A stretch of DNA of 64,000 nt from Bacteroides eggerthii (lineage in GTDB: Bacteria > Bacteroidota > Bacteroidia > Bacteroidales > Bacteroidaceae), in contig NZ_CP102258.1 in the NCBI RefSeq assembly GCF_025146565.1, forward strand, positions 2,760,001 through 2,824,000. The letters run 5' to 3'. The position numbers and the translations under genes were made by a program. The first letter of the stretch is position 1; each line of letters starts with the position of its first letter. The notes below the pieces were generated by a model. The model was not told the DNA's origin. It saw nothing but the letters and a program-made list of their open reading frames with translations, and did no database searches. This document shows positions 52,401 through 61,258 of the stretch, one piece after another.

Positions 52401-52899
52401 GTTTCAACAGCCACCATAGCGTTTCAATGTAACGGTTGTCATAGGTGATATAAGGATCTTTCATATCTACCCAATATCCCATTTTATGGGTAAGGTCCTC
52501 CCACTCTTTGGTGAATTTCATCACGTCCTTGCGGCAGGCAGCGTTGTATTCGGCAACAGAAATCGTCTTGCCTATATCTTCTTTGGTGATACCAAGTGCT
52601 TTTTCCACACCCAGTTCCACAGGAAGGCCATGTGTGTCCCAGCCGGCTTTACGCTTTACTTGGAAACCTTTCATGGTTTTGTAGCGGCAAAAAATATCCT
52701 TAATGGAACGAGCCATTACATGGTGGATACCCGGCATACCATTGGCCGAGGGAGGTCCTTCGAAAAACACGAAAGAAGGACAACCTTCACGTTCTGTCAT
52801 ACTCTTGGCGAAAACCTGGTTTTCGTCCCATTTCTTCAACACTTCCTTGTTTACTTCCGAAAGGTCAAACTTTGAATATTCGGCAAACTTCTTACCCAT
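49411..52899 (-). CDS. ileS: isoleucine--tRNA ligase
   Basis: 1162-residue class I synthetase. The HIGH-type motif is GPPSANGMPGIHHVMAR at about residue 50, the CP1 editing domain occupies about 190-400 (WTTTPWTLPSNTALCVG), the KMSKS loop KMSKRLGN is at about 690, and a long C-terminal anticodon-binding region follows. Length, the absence of a C-terminal zinc-cysteine cluster, and the C-terminal domain make it look like the long eukaryotic-like (type 2) IleRS, a group associated with reduced mupirocin sensitivity; that subtype call is inference. It heads the operon with dksA-like, lspA and DUF4296 genes. Confidence 0.96.
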   Translation of the reverse strand: MGKKFAEYSKFDLSEVNKEVLKKWDENQVFAKSMTEREGCPSFVFFEGPPSANGMPGIHHVMARSIKDIFCRYKTMKGFQVKRKAGWDTHGLPVELGVEKALGITKEDIGKTISVAEYNAACRKDVMKFTKEWEDLTHKMGYWVDMKDPYITYDNRYIETLWWLLKQLHKKGLLYKGYTIQPYSPAAGTGLSSHELNQPGCYRDVKDTTVVGQFKMKNPKPEMTEWGTPYFLAWTTTPWTLPSNTALCVGPKIDYVAVQTYNGYTGEKMTVVLAKALLYTHFNKKAEDLVLEDYKPGDKLIPFKVVGEYKGPELAGMEYEQLIPWVKPVDVDNEGNWSVSDKGFRVILGDYVTTEDGTGIVHIAPTFGADDAFVARAAGIPSLFMINKRGETRPMVDLTGKFYLLDELDEKFVKECVNVDAYKEYQGRWVKNAYDPQFTVDGKYDEKAAQAAETLDIYICMMMKAANQAFKIEKHVHNYPHCWRTDKPVLYYPLDSWFIRSTACKERMIELNKTINWKPESTGTGRFGKWLENLNDWNLSRSRYWGTPLPIWRTEDGDEEKCIESVEELYNEIEKSVAAGLMSSNPYKEKGFQPGVYTQDNYDKIDLHRPYVDDIILVSKGGKPMKRESDLIDVWFDSGSMPYAQIHYPFENKELLDSHQVYPADFIAEGVDQTRGWFFTLHAIATMVFDSISYKAVISNGLVLDKNGNKMSKRLGNAVDPFSTIEKYGSDPLRWYMITNSSPWDNLKFDVDGVEEVRRKFFGTLYNTYSFFALYANVDGFEYKEADVPMAERPEIDRWILSVLNTLVKDVDNCYNEYEPTKAGRLISDFVNDNLSNWYVRLNRKRFWGGGMTQDKLSAFQTLYTCLETVAKLMAPIAPFYADMLYSDLTAATGRDNVVSVHLAKFPECKEEIIDKELEARMQMAQDVTSMVLALRRKVNIKVRQPLQCIMVPVVDEEQRAHIEAVKALIMNEVNVKEIQFVDGAAGVLVKKVKCDFKKLGPKFGKQMKAVAAAVAGMSQEAIAELEKNGAYTLNLDGAEAVIETSDVEIFSEDIPGWLVANEGKLTVALEVTITEELRREGIARELVNRIQNIRKSSGFEITDKIKITLSKNPQTDDAVNEYKDYICNQVLGTSLTLTDGVESGTELEFDDFKLYVSVVKE

Positions 52900-52903
52900 C
52901 TTG

Positions 52904-52935
52904 ATATTTACGATTTGACTATTTACGATTTACTA
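52904..52935 (-). repeat. AT-rich direct repeats in the ileS leader
   Basis: On the minus strand AGTAAATCGTAAAT and AGTCAAATCGTAAAT follow each other at a 15-bp period, ending 4 bp before the ileS ATG. The aspS leader has a similar repeat. Confidence 0.5.
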
Positions 52936-53000
52936 CTCTTAGTGATAGCCCGAGGAGTCTTTTCAGCGCATCTGGAACTATCCTCTTTGTTTTAAGGGTG

Positions 53001-53008
53001 CAAATTTA
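53001..53008 (-). promoter_or_regulatory. -7 promoter box of the ileS operon
   Basis: TAAATTTG on the minus strand, about 100 bp before the ileS start. Confidence 0.45.
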
Positions 53009-53169
53009 CAAAAAAGTTAGAGAAAAGAGATTTTTGAGTAGATAATTTTAAAATATGCCATTTATAAACTTTCGTTTTAATCGTAGGTTATTTCATTATT
53101 ATCCCTATCTTTGGAAAATATAGAACGATACGTTATAGATTTAAGCAATGTTCTCATAGAAAAAATCTG

Positions 53170-53200
53170 TTGTCGTGTCGGCATGCTGTCACTATCTTTG
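53170..53200 (+). promoter_or_regulatory. promoter of katA
   Basis: TTG at 53170-53172 and TATCTTTG at 53193-53200 with 20 bp between; it fixes the katA start downstream of about 53206. Confidence 0.6.
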
Positions 53201-53241
53201 CAATATACAAGGTCCCTATTATTAACTCTAAAATGGTATTT

Positions 53242-54708
53242 ATGGAAAAAAAGAAGCTCACAGCAGCCAACGGTCGTCCGATAGCAGACAACCAAAACAG
53301 CCAGACAGCAGGTCAGCGAGGTCCTATGGTGTTACAGGATCCCTGGTTTCTGGAGAAGTTAGCCCACTTTGATCGTGAGGTGATTCCCGAAAGACGCATG
53401 CATGCCAAAGGCTCCGGTGCTTATGGAACATTTACTGTAACGCATGACATTACAAAGTATACTCGCGCGGCAATCTTCAGTGAAGTAGGAAAGAAAACGG
53501 AATGTTTCGTCCGTTTCTCAACAGTGGCTGGCGAAAGAGGTGCAGCTGATGCCGAACGCGATATTCGCGGATTTGCTATGAAATTTTATACGGAAGAAGG
53601 TAATTGGGATTTGGTAGGAAACAATACTCCGGTATTCTTTTTACGTGATCCTTTGAAGTTCCCGGATTTAAATCATGCGGTGAAACGCGATCCGCGTACT
53701 AACATGCGCAGCGCCAGTAATAATTGGGACTTTTGGACATTATTGCCCGAAGCATTGCATCAGGTAACCATTACCATGAGCACCAGAGGTATTCCCTACT
53801 CTTATCGACACATGAACGGCTACGGCAGCCATACATACAGCTTTATCAATGCAAACAACGAACGTATCTGGGTGAAATTCCATTTCAAGACCATGCAAGG
53901 CATTAAATGCCTGACTGATCAGGAAGCAGAAGCAATCATCGCCAAAGATCGTGAGTCGCATCAGAGAGACCTATATGAGAGCATTGAAAAAGGAGATTTC
54001 CCGAAGTGGAAACTTCAGATTCAACTGATGACTGAAGAGGAAGCGGACAATTATCGCATCAACCCTTTTGACCTAACGAAAGTGTGGTCGCACAAAGACT
54101 TCCCGTTGCAAGACGTAGGTATTCTGGAGCTGAACCGTAATCCGGAAAACTATTTTGCCGAAGTGGAACAGGCTGCTTTCAATCCTCAGAATATCGTAGA
54201 AGGAATCGGTTTTTCGCCTGATAAGATGTTACAGGGCAGACTGTTCTCTTATGGGGATGCACAGCGTTATCGTTTGGGGGTGAACGCGGAACAGATTCCG
54301 GTAAACAAGCCTCGCTGTCCGTTCCATGCGTTTCATCGCGACGGCGCTATGCGCGTAGATGGCAACTATGGTTCCGCCAAGGGGTATGAGCCTAACAGTT
54401 ATGGAGAATGGCAGGATTCACCGGAGAAGAAAGAGCCGCCTTTGAAAATACATGGCGACGTTTATAATTATAATGAACGTGAATACGATGATGACTATTA
54501 CAGCCAACCGGGTGATTTGTTCCGACTGATGCCGGCAGAAGAACAACTGCTTCTATTTGAAAATACGGCTCGTGCTATGGGAGATGCCGAATTGTTCATC
54601 AAGCAACGCCACATACGCAATTGTTACAAGGCAGATCCGGCATATGGTACGGGAGTAGCAGCTGCTTTGGGTATTGACTTGCAAGAGGCTTTGGCGAGTA
54701 CCAAATAA
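53242..54708 (+). CDS. katA: catalase (small-subunit haem type)
   Basis: 488-residue clade 3-type monofunctional catalase decomposing hydrogen peroxide. The distal active-site His is in [13 protein letters not shown] at about residue 55, with the essential Asn in the [13 protein letters not shown] segment near 128. The proximal haem-ligand Tyr is in [13 protein letters not shown] at about residue 338. Haem and NADPH-binding surfaces look complete. The start at 53242 ([13 protein letters not shown]) is chosen because upstream codons precede the predicted mRNA start. In Bacteroides such genes are OxyR-controlled; no operator is asserted here. Confidence 0.95.
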   Translation: MEKKKLTAANGRPIADNQNSQTAGQRGPMVLQDPWFLEKLAHFDREVIPERRMHAKGSGAYGTFTVTHDITKYTRAAIFSEVGKKTECFVRFSTVAGERGAADAERDIRGFAMKFYTEEGNWDLVGNNTPVFFLRDPLKFPDLNHAVKRDPRTNMRSASNNWDFWTLLPEALHQVTITMSTRGIPYSYRHMNGYGSHTYSFINANNERIWVKFHFKTMQGIKCLTDQEAEAIIAKDRESHQRDLYESIEKGDFPKWKLQIQLMTEEEADNYRINPFDLTKVWSHKDFPLQDVGILELNRNPENYFAEVEQAAFNPQNIVEGIGFSPDKMLQGRLFSYGDAQRYRLGVNAEQIPVNKPRCPFHAFHRDGAMRVDGNYGSAKGYEPNSYGEWQDSPEKKEPPLKIHGDVYNYNEREYDDDYYSQPGDLFRLMPAEEQLLLFENTARAMGDAELFIKQRHIRNCYKADPAYGTGVAAALGIDLQEALASTK

Positions 54709-54714
54709 AAAAAC

Positions 54715-54787
54715 GCCACCGGTTACGCAAATTTGCACAAACGGATAATTGATAGAATCCGTATCAATAATTTGCATAATCGGTGGC
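54715..54787. terminator. bidirectional terminator between katA and the nitrilase fusion gene
   Basis: Nested stems GCCACCG/CGGTGGC, GCAAATT/AATTTGC and CGGAT/ATCCG form one long hairpin between two convergent genes, flanked by A- and T-rich tails. Confidence 0.75.
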
Positions 54788-54797
54788 AAATTATTTC

Positions 54798-56333
54798 TTA
54801 TTTCTTCATTTTTACTTCATACAAATCATTTCTGCGGTCTTTCAGGTTACGGACGCTGCCATAGGTGTGCAACTCGTTCAATAAATCCAAATCCACATCG
54901 GATACAAGAATCATTTCAGTGTTTGGAGTGGCTTCGGCACGCTTCCCGTCAGTGGGGAAAGCAAAGTCGCAGGGAGTAAATACACCCGATTGGGCATACT
55001 GTATATCCATATTGTGTACACGAGGAAGATTACCCACGCTACCCGCTATAACAACGAAACACTCGTTTTCAATGGCGCGGGCATGGGCACATACTTTGAC
55101 GCGCGAATAGGCATTTTGTGTATCGGTAAGGAAGGGAACAAACAATATCTGCATGCCCTGGTCTGCCATAATACGTGAAAGTTCGGGAAACTCCACATCA
55201 TAACATATCAGAACACCGATTTTAGCACAATCGGTGTCGAATGTTTGCAAAGATTTACCGCCACTCAGGCCCCAACTTTTTATTTCATCGGGAGTAACGT
55301 GTATTTTTTCATACATTTCGTATGTTCCGTCGCGACGGCAAAGGAAACCTACATTATACAGGCGCCCGTCTTCTTCCTTGATGAACGGCATACTGCCTGT
55401 AATGATATTTATGTTGTAACTGATAGCCAACTTCACAAACCGTTCTCTGATTTCATTGGTATAGGCCGCCAATCCGCGAATGGCTTCTGACTCTCCTTCA
55501 TCGTTGAATTTTGCCATCAACGGCGCATTGAAGTATTCAGGAAAAAGAACAAAGTCGCTTTTATAGTCGGAGACGGCATCTACAAAGAATTCCACCTGCT
55601 CAAATAAATCATCCAATGTTTTGTAAGTACGCATCTGCCATTGCACCAAGCCGACGCGTACTGTCGTTTTCGGACTGACATACTCCTGTGTAGGCGGCTG
55701 ATAATAAATATTATCCCACTGCAAGAGGCAAGCGTAGTGTTTGGATTCTTCATCGTTCGGAAGATAGTTGCGCATCACTTTACGCACATGAAAGTCGTTA
55801 CTCAACTGGAATGTCAATACAGGGTCGTAAATTTCTTTTTGTTTTACTTTGTCAATGTACTCTTTCGGACGTATTTGGTCAGCATACTTGTGGTAATTAG
55901 GAATACGCCCGCCAAACATGATGGCTTTCAGGTTTAGCGTTTCGCAGAGTTCCTTGCGATATTCGTACATACGGCGTGCCAAGCGCAGTCCGCGATATTG
56001 AGGATGAATAAAGACTTCGATGCCATAGAGAATATTTCCCTTAGGATTGTGAGTGTTGAAAGTTTCCTTGCCTGTAACTTGGGCATAAGTATGATCATTC
56101 TTTACATCGTCATAATTCACTATAATGGAGAGCGCACATCCCACAATTTTCTCATCAACAACTGTCACTATCTGTCCTTCGGGAAAGATGCGAATCAGCT
56201 TTTCTATCTGCTTGTGTGTCCAAAAAACGTCACTCCCGTCTGAATAAACGCGCGTGAATGATTGTGCCAACTGGTCGTAATCTTCTATCTGCAAATTACG
56301 AATCTGCACTTTATTGATTTTCATTTCGTCCAT
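54798..56333 (-). CDS. fusion of GNAT acetyltransferase and carbon-nitrogen hydrolase
   Basis: 511-residue two-domain protein. Residues about 5-190 are a GNAT N-acetyltransferase (VEVFIHPQYRGLRLARRMYEYR-type acetyl-CoA loop). Residues about 225-500 are a nitrilase-superfamily amidohydrolase with the Glu in LFPEYFNAP, Lys in YEKIHVTPDE and Cys in GVLICYDVEFPELSR. Such fusions are known across bacteria, and the substrate is not established; amide release followed by acyl transfer is a reasonable idea. It is a single gene that begins 193 bp from repeat array D. Confidence 0.9.
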   Translation of the reverse strand: MDEMKINKVQIRNLQIEDYDQLAQSFTRVYSDGSDVFWTHKQIEKLIRIFPEGQIVTVVDEKIVGCALSIIVNYDDVKNDHTYAQVTGKETFNTHNPKGNILYGIEVFIHPQYRGLRLARRMYEYRKELCETLNLKAIMFGGRIPNYHKYADQIRPKEYIDKVKQKEIYDPVLTFQLSNDFHVRKVMRNYLPNDEESKHYACLLQWDNIYYQPPTQEYVSPKTTVRVGLVQWQMRTYKTLDDLFEQVEFFVDAVSDYKSDFVLFPEYFNAPLMAKFNDEGESEAIRGLAAYTNEIRERFVKLAISYNINIITGSMPFIKEEDGRLYNVGFLCRRDGTYEMYEKIHVTPDEIKSWGLSGGKSLQTFDTDCAKIGVLICYDVEFPELSRIMADQGMQILFVPFLTDTQNAYSRVKVCAHARAIENECFVVIAGSVGNLPRVHNMDIQYAQSGVFTPCDFAFPTDGKRAEATPNTEMILVSDVDLDLLNELHTYGSVRNLKDRRNDLYEVKMKK

Positions 56334-56367
56334 AATCTTTGTGTTATATACCTGAGTTTAAACGGTG

Positions 56368-56375
56368 CAAAGTTA
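56368..56375 (-). promoter_or_regulatory. -7 promoter box of the GNAT-nitrilase gene
   Basis: TAACTTTG on the minus strand, 34 bp before the start codon. Confidence 0.5.
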
Positions 56376-56525
56376 CAGTTTTACTGATACATTAATCCTT
56401 ATGTGGGAATGATTTTTTCTTACCTTTCTCATCAAAAGACTATTTATCCTCGCAGACGGACGGTCCGAACGAATCAAGCATATATTACGGTTGACAATAG
56501 CGTGCTTATAATCAACAAGATACAG

Positions 56526-56640
56526 ATACCGAATTATTCCATGCTTTGGTACTGACTGTACCATACTAAGGTACTCGGTGTACCACTGGGTGGTAGTCTC
56601 CGTACCACGCTTTGGTACAAAACGTACCATCCGGTGGTAG
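56526..56640. repeat. 22-bp palindromic repeat array D (GTACC/GGTAC type)
   Basis: GTACC occurs at 56558, 56580, 56602 and 56624, exactly 22 bp apart. Each is followed after 7 bp by GGTAC or GGTAG and a 5-bp spacer. A leading ATACC half-site at 56526 is again 32 bp before the first full unit, with GGTAC at 56548-56552. The architecture is the same as array C, 27 kb away, but inner 7-mers and spacers differ. Confidence 0.85.
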
Positions 56641-56668
56641 GCATCGAAAGCCGAAAGGTTTAAACGCA

Positions 56669-56705
56669 AAAGGTCGTGCAATTCATTTCGAACTGCACGA
56701 CCTTT
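56669..56705 (-). terminator. hairpin terminator after the xylose operon
   Basis: AAAGGTCGTGCA pairs with TGCACGACCTTT (12 bp, 13-nt loop); a short T-run follows on the minus strand. Confidence 0.75.
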
Positions 56706-56735
56706 CATATTTTGTAGAATGAGATTCTTACAAAC

Positions 56736-58211
56736 TTATTTCCTTTTCTTCCAAAGTTTGGTCATATCTTCCAGGGTCTTACCTTTCGTTTCAGGAACAA
56801 GTTTCCATACGAAGATAGCAGCCACCACACAGATAATACCGTAAAGAGCGTATGCGAACATATGTCCGAACTTGTCACCCATTTCTCCAAGACGCATGTT
56901 GTACATCGGCAGGAAAGTGGATGAAACAATGAAATTGAAGATCCATTGGAAGGCAACTGCAATAGCCACTGCTGCGCCACGAATGGTATTCGGGAAGATC
57001 TCAGAAATCAGTACCCAGCAGATAGGTCCCCAGCTAAACATAAATGAAGCGCTGTAAATCATAATGCTGATGACCGATATGATAGCAGGAAGGCCTGTCA
57101 CTATGTTGCAAAGAGCTACACCGAAAGCCCCTATTGCCATACCGATGGAACCGGAGATGAGCAACGGTTTACGTCCCCATTTTTCAACGGTAAATACGGC
57201 CAATAGAGTAAACAGTATATTGACAACCCCCATAAGAACAGTCTGTACCATCGGATTTGCCATGCCCATTGTCTCAAATATACGAGGTGCAAAATAAAGC
57301 ACCGCATTAATACCGACAGCCTGTTGGAACACGCTCAACATGATACCGATGAAAATAACCATCCAACCGTAAGTGAAAAGTTTTTCTGTCTTTTCTTCGG
57401 TAGTAGCCTTAATATCGGCCAAGATAACTTTAGCTTGTGAAGAACCGTTGATGCGGCTTAGTACGTTCAATGCTTTTTCATCCTTACCGCACATGGCAAG
57501 ATAACGTGGAGTTTCAGGAACCAACAGTACCAGCAAAGCGAATAATCCGGCAGGTACAGCTTCACTGACAAACATCAAGCGCCAGCCTGTTTCGGTTGTC
57601 CATGCGGCAGCTTCAGGGTTCATAATCTGATTCACTCCGTTAACCAAATCGATAACAGGATTGGCATGGCTGCCCAAAATCAGGAAATTCACAAAGTAGA
57701 CTACCAATTGGCCGAAGATAATCGCAAACTGATTCCACGAAACCAATGTTCCTCGAATATTGCTCGGAGCGATTTCAGCGATATACATCGGACAGATGGC
57801 AGACGCCAGTCCAACCCCTACACCGCCCAAAACCCGGTAGAAATTGAATGCAACCAAAAGGGAATATGAAGGAACTCCATGCTCAAAGAACAGGAATTCC
57901 GGATAGTATGAGCCTAATGCAGATAGAAAAAACAAGATACCCGCCAAAAAAAGAGAGTTTTTGCGCCCCAGTCTGGAAGCAAAAAAGCCTGAAATAGCAC
58001 TACCGATGATACAACCGATCAGTGCACTGGATGATGTTATGCCATGTATTGCGTCTGTGTATTCAAAATCGGCTCCCATGAAGAAAGCTTGAAGCCCCTT
58101 TTCGGCACCGGAGATAACCGCTGTATCGTAACCAAAAAGCAGACCGCCAATGACAGCCACAAGTACAATAGAGAAGAGATAGATCTTACTACCTTTTTCT
58201 GTATAATTCAT
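56736..58211 (-). CDS. xylE: sugar porter-family transporter (xylose:H+ symporter)
   Basis: 491-residue MFS sugar porter with 12 helices. Family signatures are SGFFASRLGRKNSLFLAG, GGVGVGLASAICPMYIAEIAPSNIRGTLVSWNQFAI, QQAVGINAVLYFAPRIFE and, at the C-terminus, KLVPETKGKTLEDM. Its place as the last gene of the xylR-xylB-xylA unit identifies the substrate as most likely D-xylose. A 92-nt nested inverted repeat fills the gap to xylA, and a hairpin terminator follows the gene. Confidence 0.9.
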   Translation of the reverse strand: MNYTEKGSKIYLFSIVLVAVIGGLLFGYDTAVISGAEKGLQAFFMGADFEYTDAIHGITSSSALIGCIIGSAISGFFASRLGRKNSLFLAGILFFLSALGSYYPEFLFFEHGVPSYSLLVAFNFYRVLGGVGVGLASAICPMYIAEIAPSNIRGTLVSWNQFAIIFGQLVVYFVNFLILGSHANPVIDLVNGVNQIMNPEAAAWTTETGWRLMFVSEAVPAGLFALLVLLVPETPRYLAMCGKDEKALNVLSRINGSSQAKVILADIKATTEEKTEKLFTYGWMVIFIGIMLSVFQQAVGINAVLYFAPRIFETMGMANPMVQTVLMGVVNILFTLLAVFTVEKWGRKPLLISGSIGMAIGAFGVALCNIVTGLPAIISVISIMIYSASFMFSWGPICWVLISEIFPNTIRGAAVAIAVAFQWIFNFIVSSTFLPMYNMRLGEMGDKFGHMFAYALYGIICVVAAIFVWKLVPETKGKTLEDMTKLWKKRK

Positions 58212-58240
58212 GATATAATAGATTAGGGGGATTAATACAA

Positions 58241-58332
58241 ATTACGAACTACAAGTTACAATCTACCGGCAGCGGCTATGCAACTGTTACAAAGCCGCAA
58301 TTCCGGTAATTTTGTAATTTGTAATTCGTAAT
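58241..58332. repeat. 92-nt nested inverted repeat between xylA and xylE
   Basis: Outer arms of 21 nt (58241-58261 and 58312-58332) match at 19 of 21 positions in inverted orientation. Inside are perfect inverted pairs TACCGG/CCGGTA (58264-58269, 58303-58308) and GCGGCT/AGCCGC (58272-58277, 58293-58298), leaving a 15-nt loop. The flanks are AT-rich. It can fold as one long hairpin in the operon mRNA. Confidence 0.7.
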
Positions 58333-58341
58333 TAATCGATA

Positions 58342-59658
58342 TTAGCAATACATATTTACGATTGCTTCGTACAATTCTTGCTTGCCGCTGGTTTGTTTCG
58401 GTTCGCCATTAGCTTTGGCATAAGCTACGACATCTTCCAGTGTCAACTTGCCATCTTCAAATTCCTTACCCTTACCGTTGTCAAAAGAAGCATAACGGTC
58501 TGCAAGCATTTTCTTGTAAGGAGATTCTTCGAGCAATTTTGCAGCGCTCTCCAAAGCACGTGCCATTGCATCCATACCGGCAATATGAGCGATGAAGATA
58601 TCTTCAAGATCGGTGGAGTTACGACGGGTCTTGGCATCAAAGTTAGTACCACCGTTGCCCAAACCATCGTTGCGGATAATCTGCATCATAGCTTGTGTCA
58701 GTTCGTAGTTGTCGATAGGGAATTGGTCTGTATCCCAGCCGTTCTGGTAGTCACCACGATTAGCGTCAATAGAACCTAACATGCCGTTATCTACTGCAAC
58801 TGCAAGTTCATGTTCAAAAGTGTGGCCGGCCAATGTAGCATGGTTCACTTCGATGTTCACTTTGAAATCTTTATCCAAACCATGAGCTTTCAGGAATCCG
58901 ATTACAGTTTCCGTATCTACATCATATTGATGTTTGGACGGTTCCATTGGCTTCGGTTCAATGAGGAATGTACCTTTGAAACCACGTGCACGAGCATAGT
59001 CGCGTGCCAGAGTCAACATTTGTGCAAGATGTTCTTTTTCGCGTTTTTGATCGGTATTCAGCAATGACATGTAACCTTCACGTCCGCCCCAGAATACATA
59101 ATTCGTACCACCAAGTTCGATTGTGGCATCAATAGCGTTTTTAATTTGAACAGCTGCACGAGCTACAACATCAAAATCCGGATTGGTAGCAGCACCGTTC
59201 ATGTAGCGTGCGTGACTGAATACGTTAGCAGTACCCCACAACAGTTTGATACCGGTTTCAGCTTGTTTTTGCTTTGCATAAGCAACGATTGCTTTCAGGT
59301 TTGCTTCATATTCTTCAATAGTAGCAGCTTCTTCGCAAAGGTCAACATCGTGGAAGCAGTAATATTCGATACCCATTTTTTGCATGAACTCGAATCCGGC
59401 GTCCATCTTATTCTTGGCAGCCTGTACTTTATCAGCATCACCATTCCAGGGGAACTGTTTGGTACCGCCACCGAATTGGTCGCCGCCTTCTGCGCAGAGT
59501 GTGTGCCACCATGCCATAGCAAACTTCAACCAGTCTTTCATTTTCTTGCCCATGATGACTTTTTCTGCATCATAGTAGCGGAAAGCCATTGGGTTCTTAC
59601 TTTCTTTACCTTCGAATTTAATTTTTCCTATTCCGGGAAAATACTCTTTTGTTGCCAT
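58342..59658 (-). CDS. xylA: xylose isomerase
   Basis: 438-residue TIM-barrel enzyme that isomerises D-xylose to D-xylulose with two divalent metals. Family motifs include [13 protein letters not shown] (catalytic His and Asp), [32 protein letters not shown] (metal ligands), [19 protein letters not shown] and [20 protein letters not shown]. The long N-terminus is that of group II xylose isomerases. It lies between xylB and xylE in one transcription unit. Confidence 0.97.
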   Translation of the reverse strand: MATKEYFPGIGKIKFEGKESKNPMAFRYYDAEKVIMGKKMKDWLKFAMAWWHTLCAEGGDQFGGGTKQFPWNGDADKVQAAKNKMDAGFEFMQKMGIEYYCFHDVDLCEEAATIEEYEANLKAIVAYAKQKQAETGIKLLWGTANVFSHARYMNGAATNPDFDVVARAAVQIKNAIDATIELGGTNYVFWGGREGYMSLLNTDQKREKEHLAQMLTLARDYARARGFKGTFLIEPKPMEPSKHQYDVDTETVIGFLKAHGLDKDFKVNIEVNHATLAGHTFEHELAVAVDNGMLGSIDANRGDYQNGWDTDQFPIDNYELTQAMMQIIRNDGLGNGGTNFDAKTRRNSTDLEDIFIAHIAGMDAMARALESAAKLLEESPYKKMLADRYASFDNGKGKEFEDGKLTLEDVVAYAKANGEPKQTSGKQELYEAIVNMYC

Positions 59659-59705
59659 AATTCTAATTGATTTAAAGGGTTAATATATCACTATTTAATA
59701 ATTTA

Positions 59706-61193
59706 TTATTTCATGTTCATGTCCAAACAGTGCTTCCAGCGTGCATACGCATCTGCATAGGCTTGACGGTCGGCTTGTTTCGGTTCTATGATTTCCAATT
59801 TTTCCAACGTTGCAAAAGCTTCGTTATTATCCTTATAGATGCCTGCGCCTATACCTGCACCTTTTGCTGCGCCCACCGAACCGTCAGTATCATAAAGCTC
59901 GATTACCGCTCCTGTTACACCCGCCAATGTTTCGCGGAACAACGGGCTGAGGAACATATTGGCCTTGCCTGCATGGATTTTTTGCACAGGAATACCCATT
60001 TGCTCCATTATATCAATACCATATTTAAAGGAGAACACAATTCCTTCCTGGGCAGCCCGAATTATGTGCTGTTTGCCATGCTGATTGAAGTTTATGCCTT
60101 GAATGGAGCAACCTATTTCCTTGTTTTCCAACATACGTTCGGCGCCGTTACCGAAAGGCAGAATACTGAGACCTGCACTTCCGATAGGAGCTTGGGCGGC
60201 AAGAACATTCATATCGCTGTAAGAGATACCCTCGGGAGCAACGGTCCGTTTCATCCATGAGTTAAGGATGCCTGTGCCGTTGATGCATAAAAGAACTCCT
60301 AAACGAGTTTGTTCTGTTGTATGATTAACGTGCGCAAAGGTGTTGACACGTGACTTCGGATCATAATTCACTTCACCGTTCACGCCATAGACAACTCCCG
60401 ATGTACCTGCCGTAGATGCTATTTCACCGGGGTTAAACACATTCAGTGACAAGGCATTGTTCGGTTGGTCACCGGCACGATATGTTATAGGCGTACCTTC
60501 TTTCAGGCCCAGTTCCTGCGCAGCGGCAGCATTAACAAGTCCTTGCAAGGAGAAGGTTGGTTTGATGTCAGCTATCAGTGAATGGTCAAAGCCATAATAC
60601 TTCATCAGGAAATCTGCTACTTGGTTGTTCTTGAAATCCCAAAACATGCCTTCCGACAAGCCTGACACAGTGGTGCAAATTGTACCGCTTAGTTTCATTG
60701 CGATATAATCGCCCGGTAACATGATTTTGTATATTTTCTCGTAGATAGCCGGTTCGTTTTCCTTTATCCACGCGAGCTTAGATGCAGTAAAATTGCCCGG
60801 AGAATTCAGCAGATGAGAGAGGCACGTTTCTTCTCCCAGTGTTTCAAATGCTTTTTGTCCATAGGGAACTGCTCTGGAGTCACACCAGATGATTGCCGGA
60901 CGCAATACATTCTGGTCTTTGTCAACGCATACCAGTCCATGCATTTGGTAAGAGATGCCGATAGCTTTGATATCTGCTGCATCCACGCGCGATTCTGCCA
61001 GTACAGCCTGTGTTGCCTGTTTCAAATTTTCCCACCAGTTTTCCGGGTTTTGTTCCGCCCAACCCGGTTTTACAGCAATAATCTCCGCTTCTGTTTTCGG
61101 AAAGAATGCAGAAGATACACATTTACCGCTTTCTGCGTTTACCAAACTCGCTTTTACGGACGAGCTGCCGATGTCATAACCTAATAAATACAT
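59706..61193 (-). CDS. xylB: xylulokinase
   Basis: 495-residue FGGY-family kinase that phosphorylates D-xylulose to feed the pentose phosphate pathway. The N-terminal phosphate loop is LLGYDIGSSSVKASLVN, followed by the ISYQMHGLVCVDKD strand-loop and IIWCDSRA. The C-terminal domain carries the second ATP-binding segment ASTAGTSGVVYGV and GTGILNSWM, ending with GAAKGAGIGAGIY. It is 47 bp upstream of xylA and 65 bp downstream of the regulator gene on the same strand. Confidence 0.95.
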   Translation of the reverse strand: MYLLGYDIGSSSVKASLVNAESGKCVSSAFFPKTEAEIIAVKPGWAEQNPENWWENLKQATQAVLAESRVDAADIKAIGISYQMHGLVCVDKDQNVLRPAIIWCDSRAVPYGQKAFETLGEETCLSHLLNSPGNFTASKLAWIKENEPAIYEKIYKIMLPGDYIAMKLSGTICTTVSGLSEGMFWDFKNNQVADFLMKYYGFDHSLIADIKPTFSLQGLVNAAAAQELGLKEGTPITYRAGDQPNNALSLNVFNPGEIASTAGTSGVVYGVNGEVNYDPKSRVNTFAHVNHTTEQTRLGVLLCINGTGILNSWMKRTVAPEGISYSDMNVLAAQAPIGSAGLSILPFGNGAERMLENKEIGCSIQGINFNQHGKQHIIRAAQEGIVFSFKYGIDIMEQMGIPVQKIHAGKANMFLSPLFRETLAGVTGAVIELYDTDGSVGAAKGAGIGAGIYKDNNEAFATLEKLEIIEPKQADRQAYADAYARWKHCLDMNMK

Positions 61194-61258
61194 ATTGAAT
61201 TAAAAATTAAAGGTACTACTACTTTATTTACCACCCTATTATCACACATATTATCTCT

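Larger units (their letters stand above)
52900..53241. other. divergent control region between ileS and katA
   Basis: The gap holds the ileS leader with direct repeats, the ileS -7 box (53001-53008) and the katA promoter (53170-53200). The 53010-53168 stretch is AT-rich without a recognisable gene or operator. Confidence 0.55.
56334..56735. other. intergenic region with promoter, repeat array D and terminator
   Basis: This gap carries the promoter box of the GNAT-nitrilase gene (56368-56375), repeat array D (56526-56640) and the hairpin after the xylose operon (56669-56705). A 111-codon minus-strand frame crossing the array is not a credible gene, because its amino-acid repeats come from the DNA repeat. 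Confidence 0.65.

Noticed and set aside
53077..53295. 72-codon minus-strand frame in the ileS-katA gap
   Set aside because: It overlaps the katA promoter and start. No motif or promoter supports it.
56373..56708. 111-codon minus-strand frame containing repeated VPKxG peptides
   Set aside because: The peptide repeat is produced by DNA repeat array D, whose 22-bp period is not a multiple of three. There is no start context and the frame covers a terminator.
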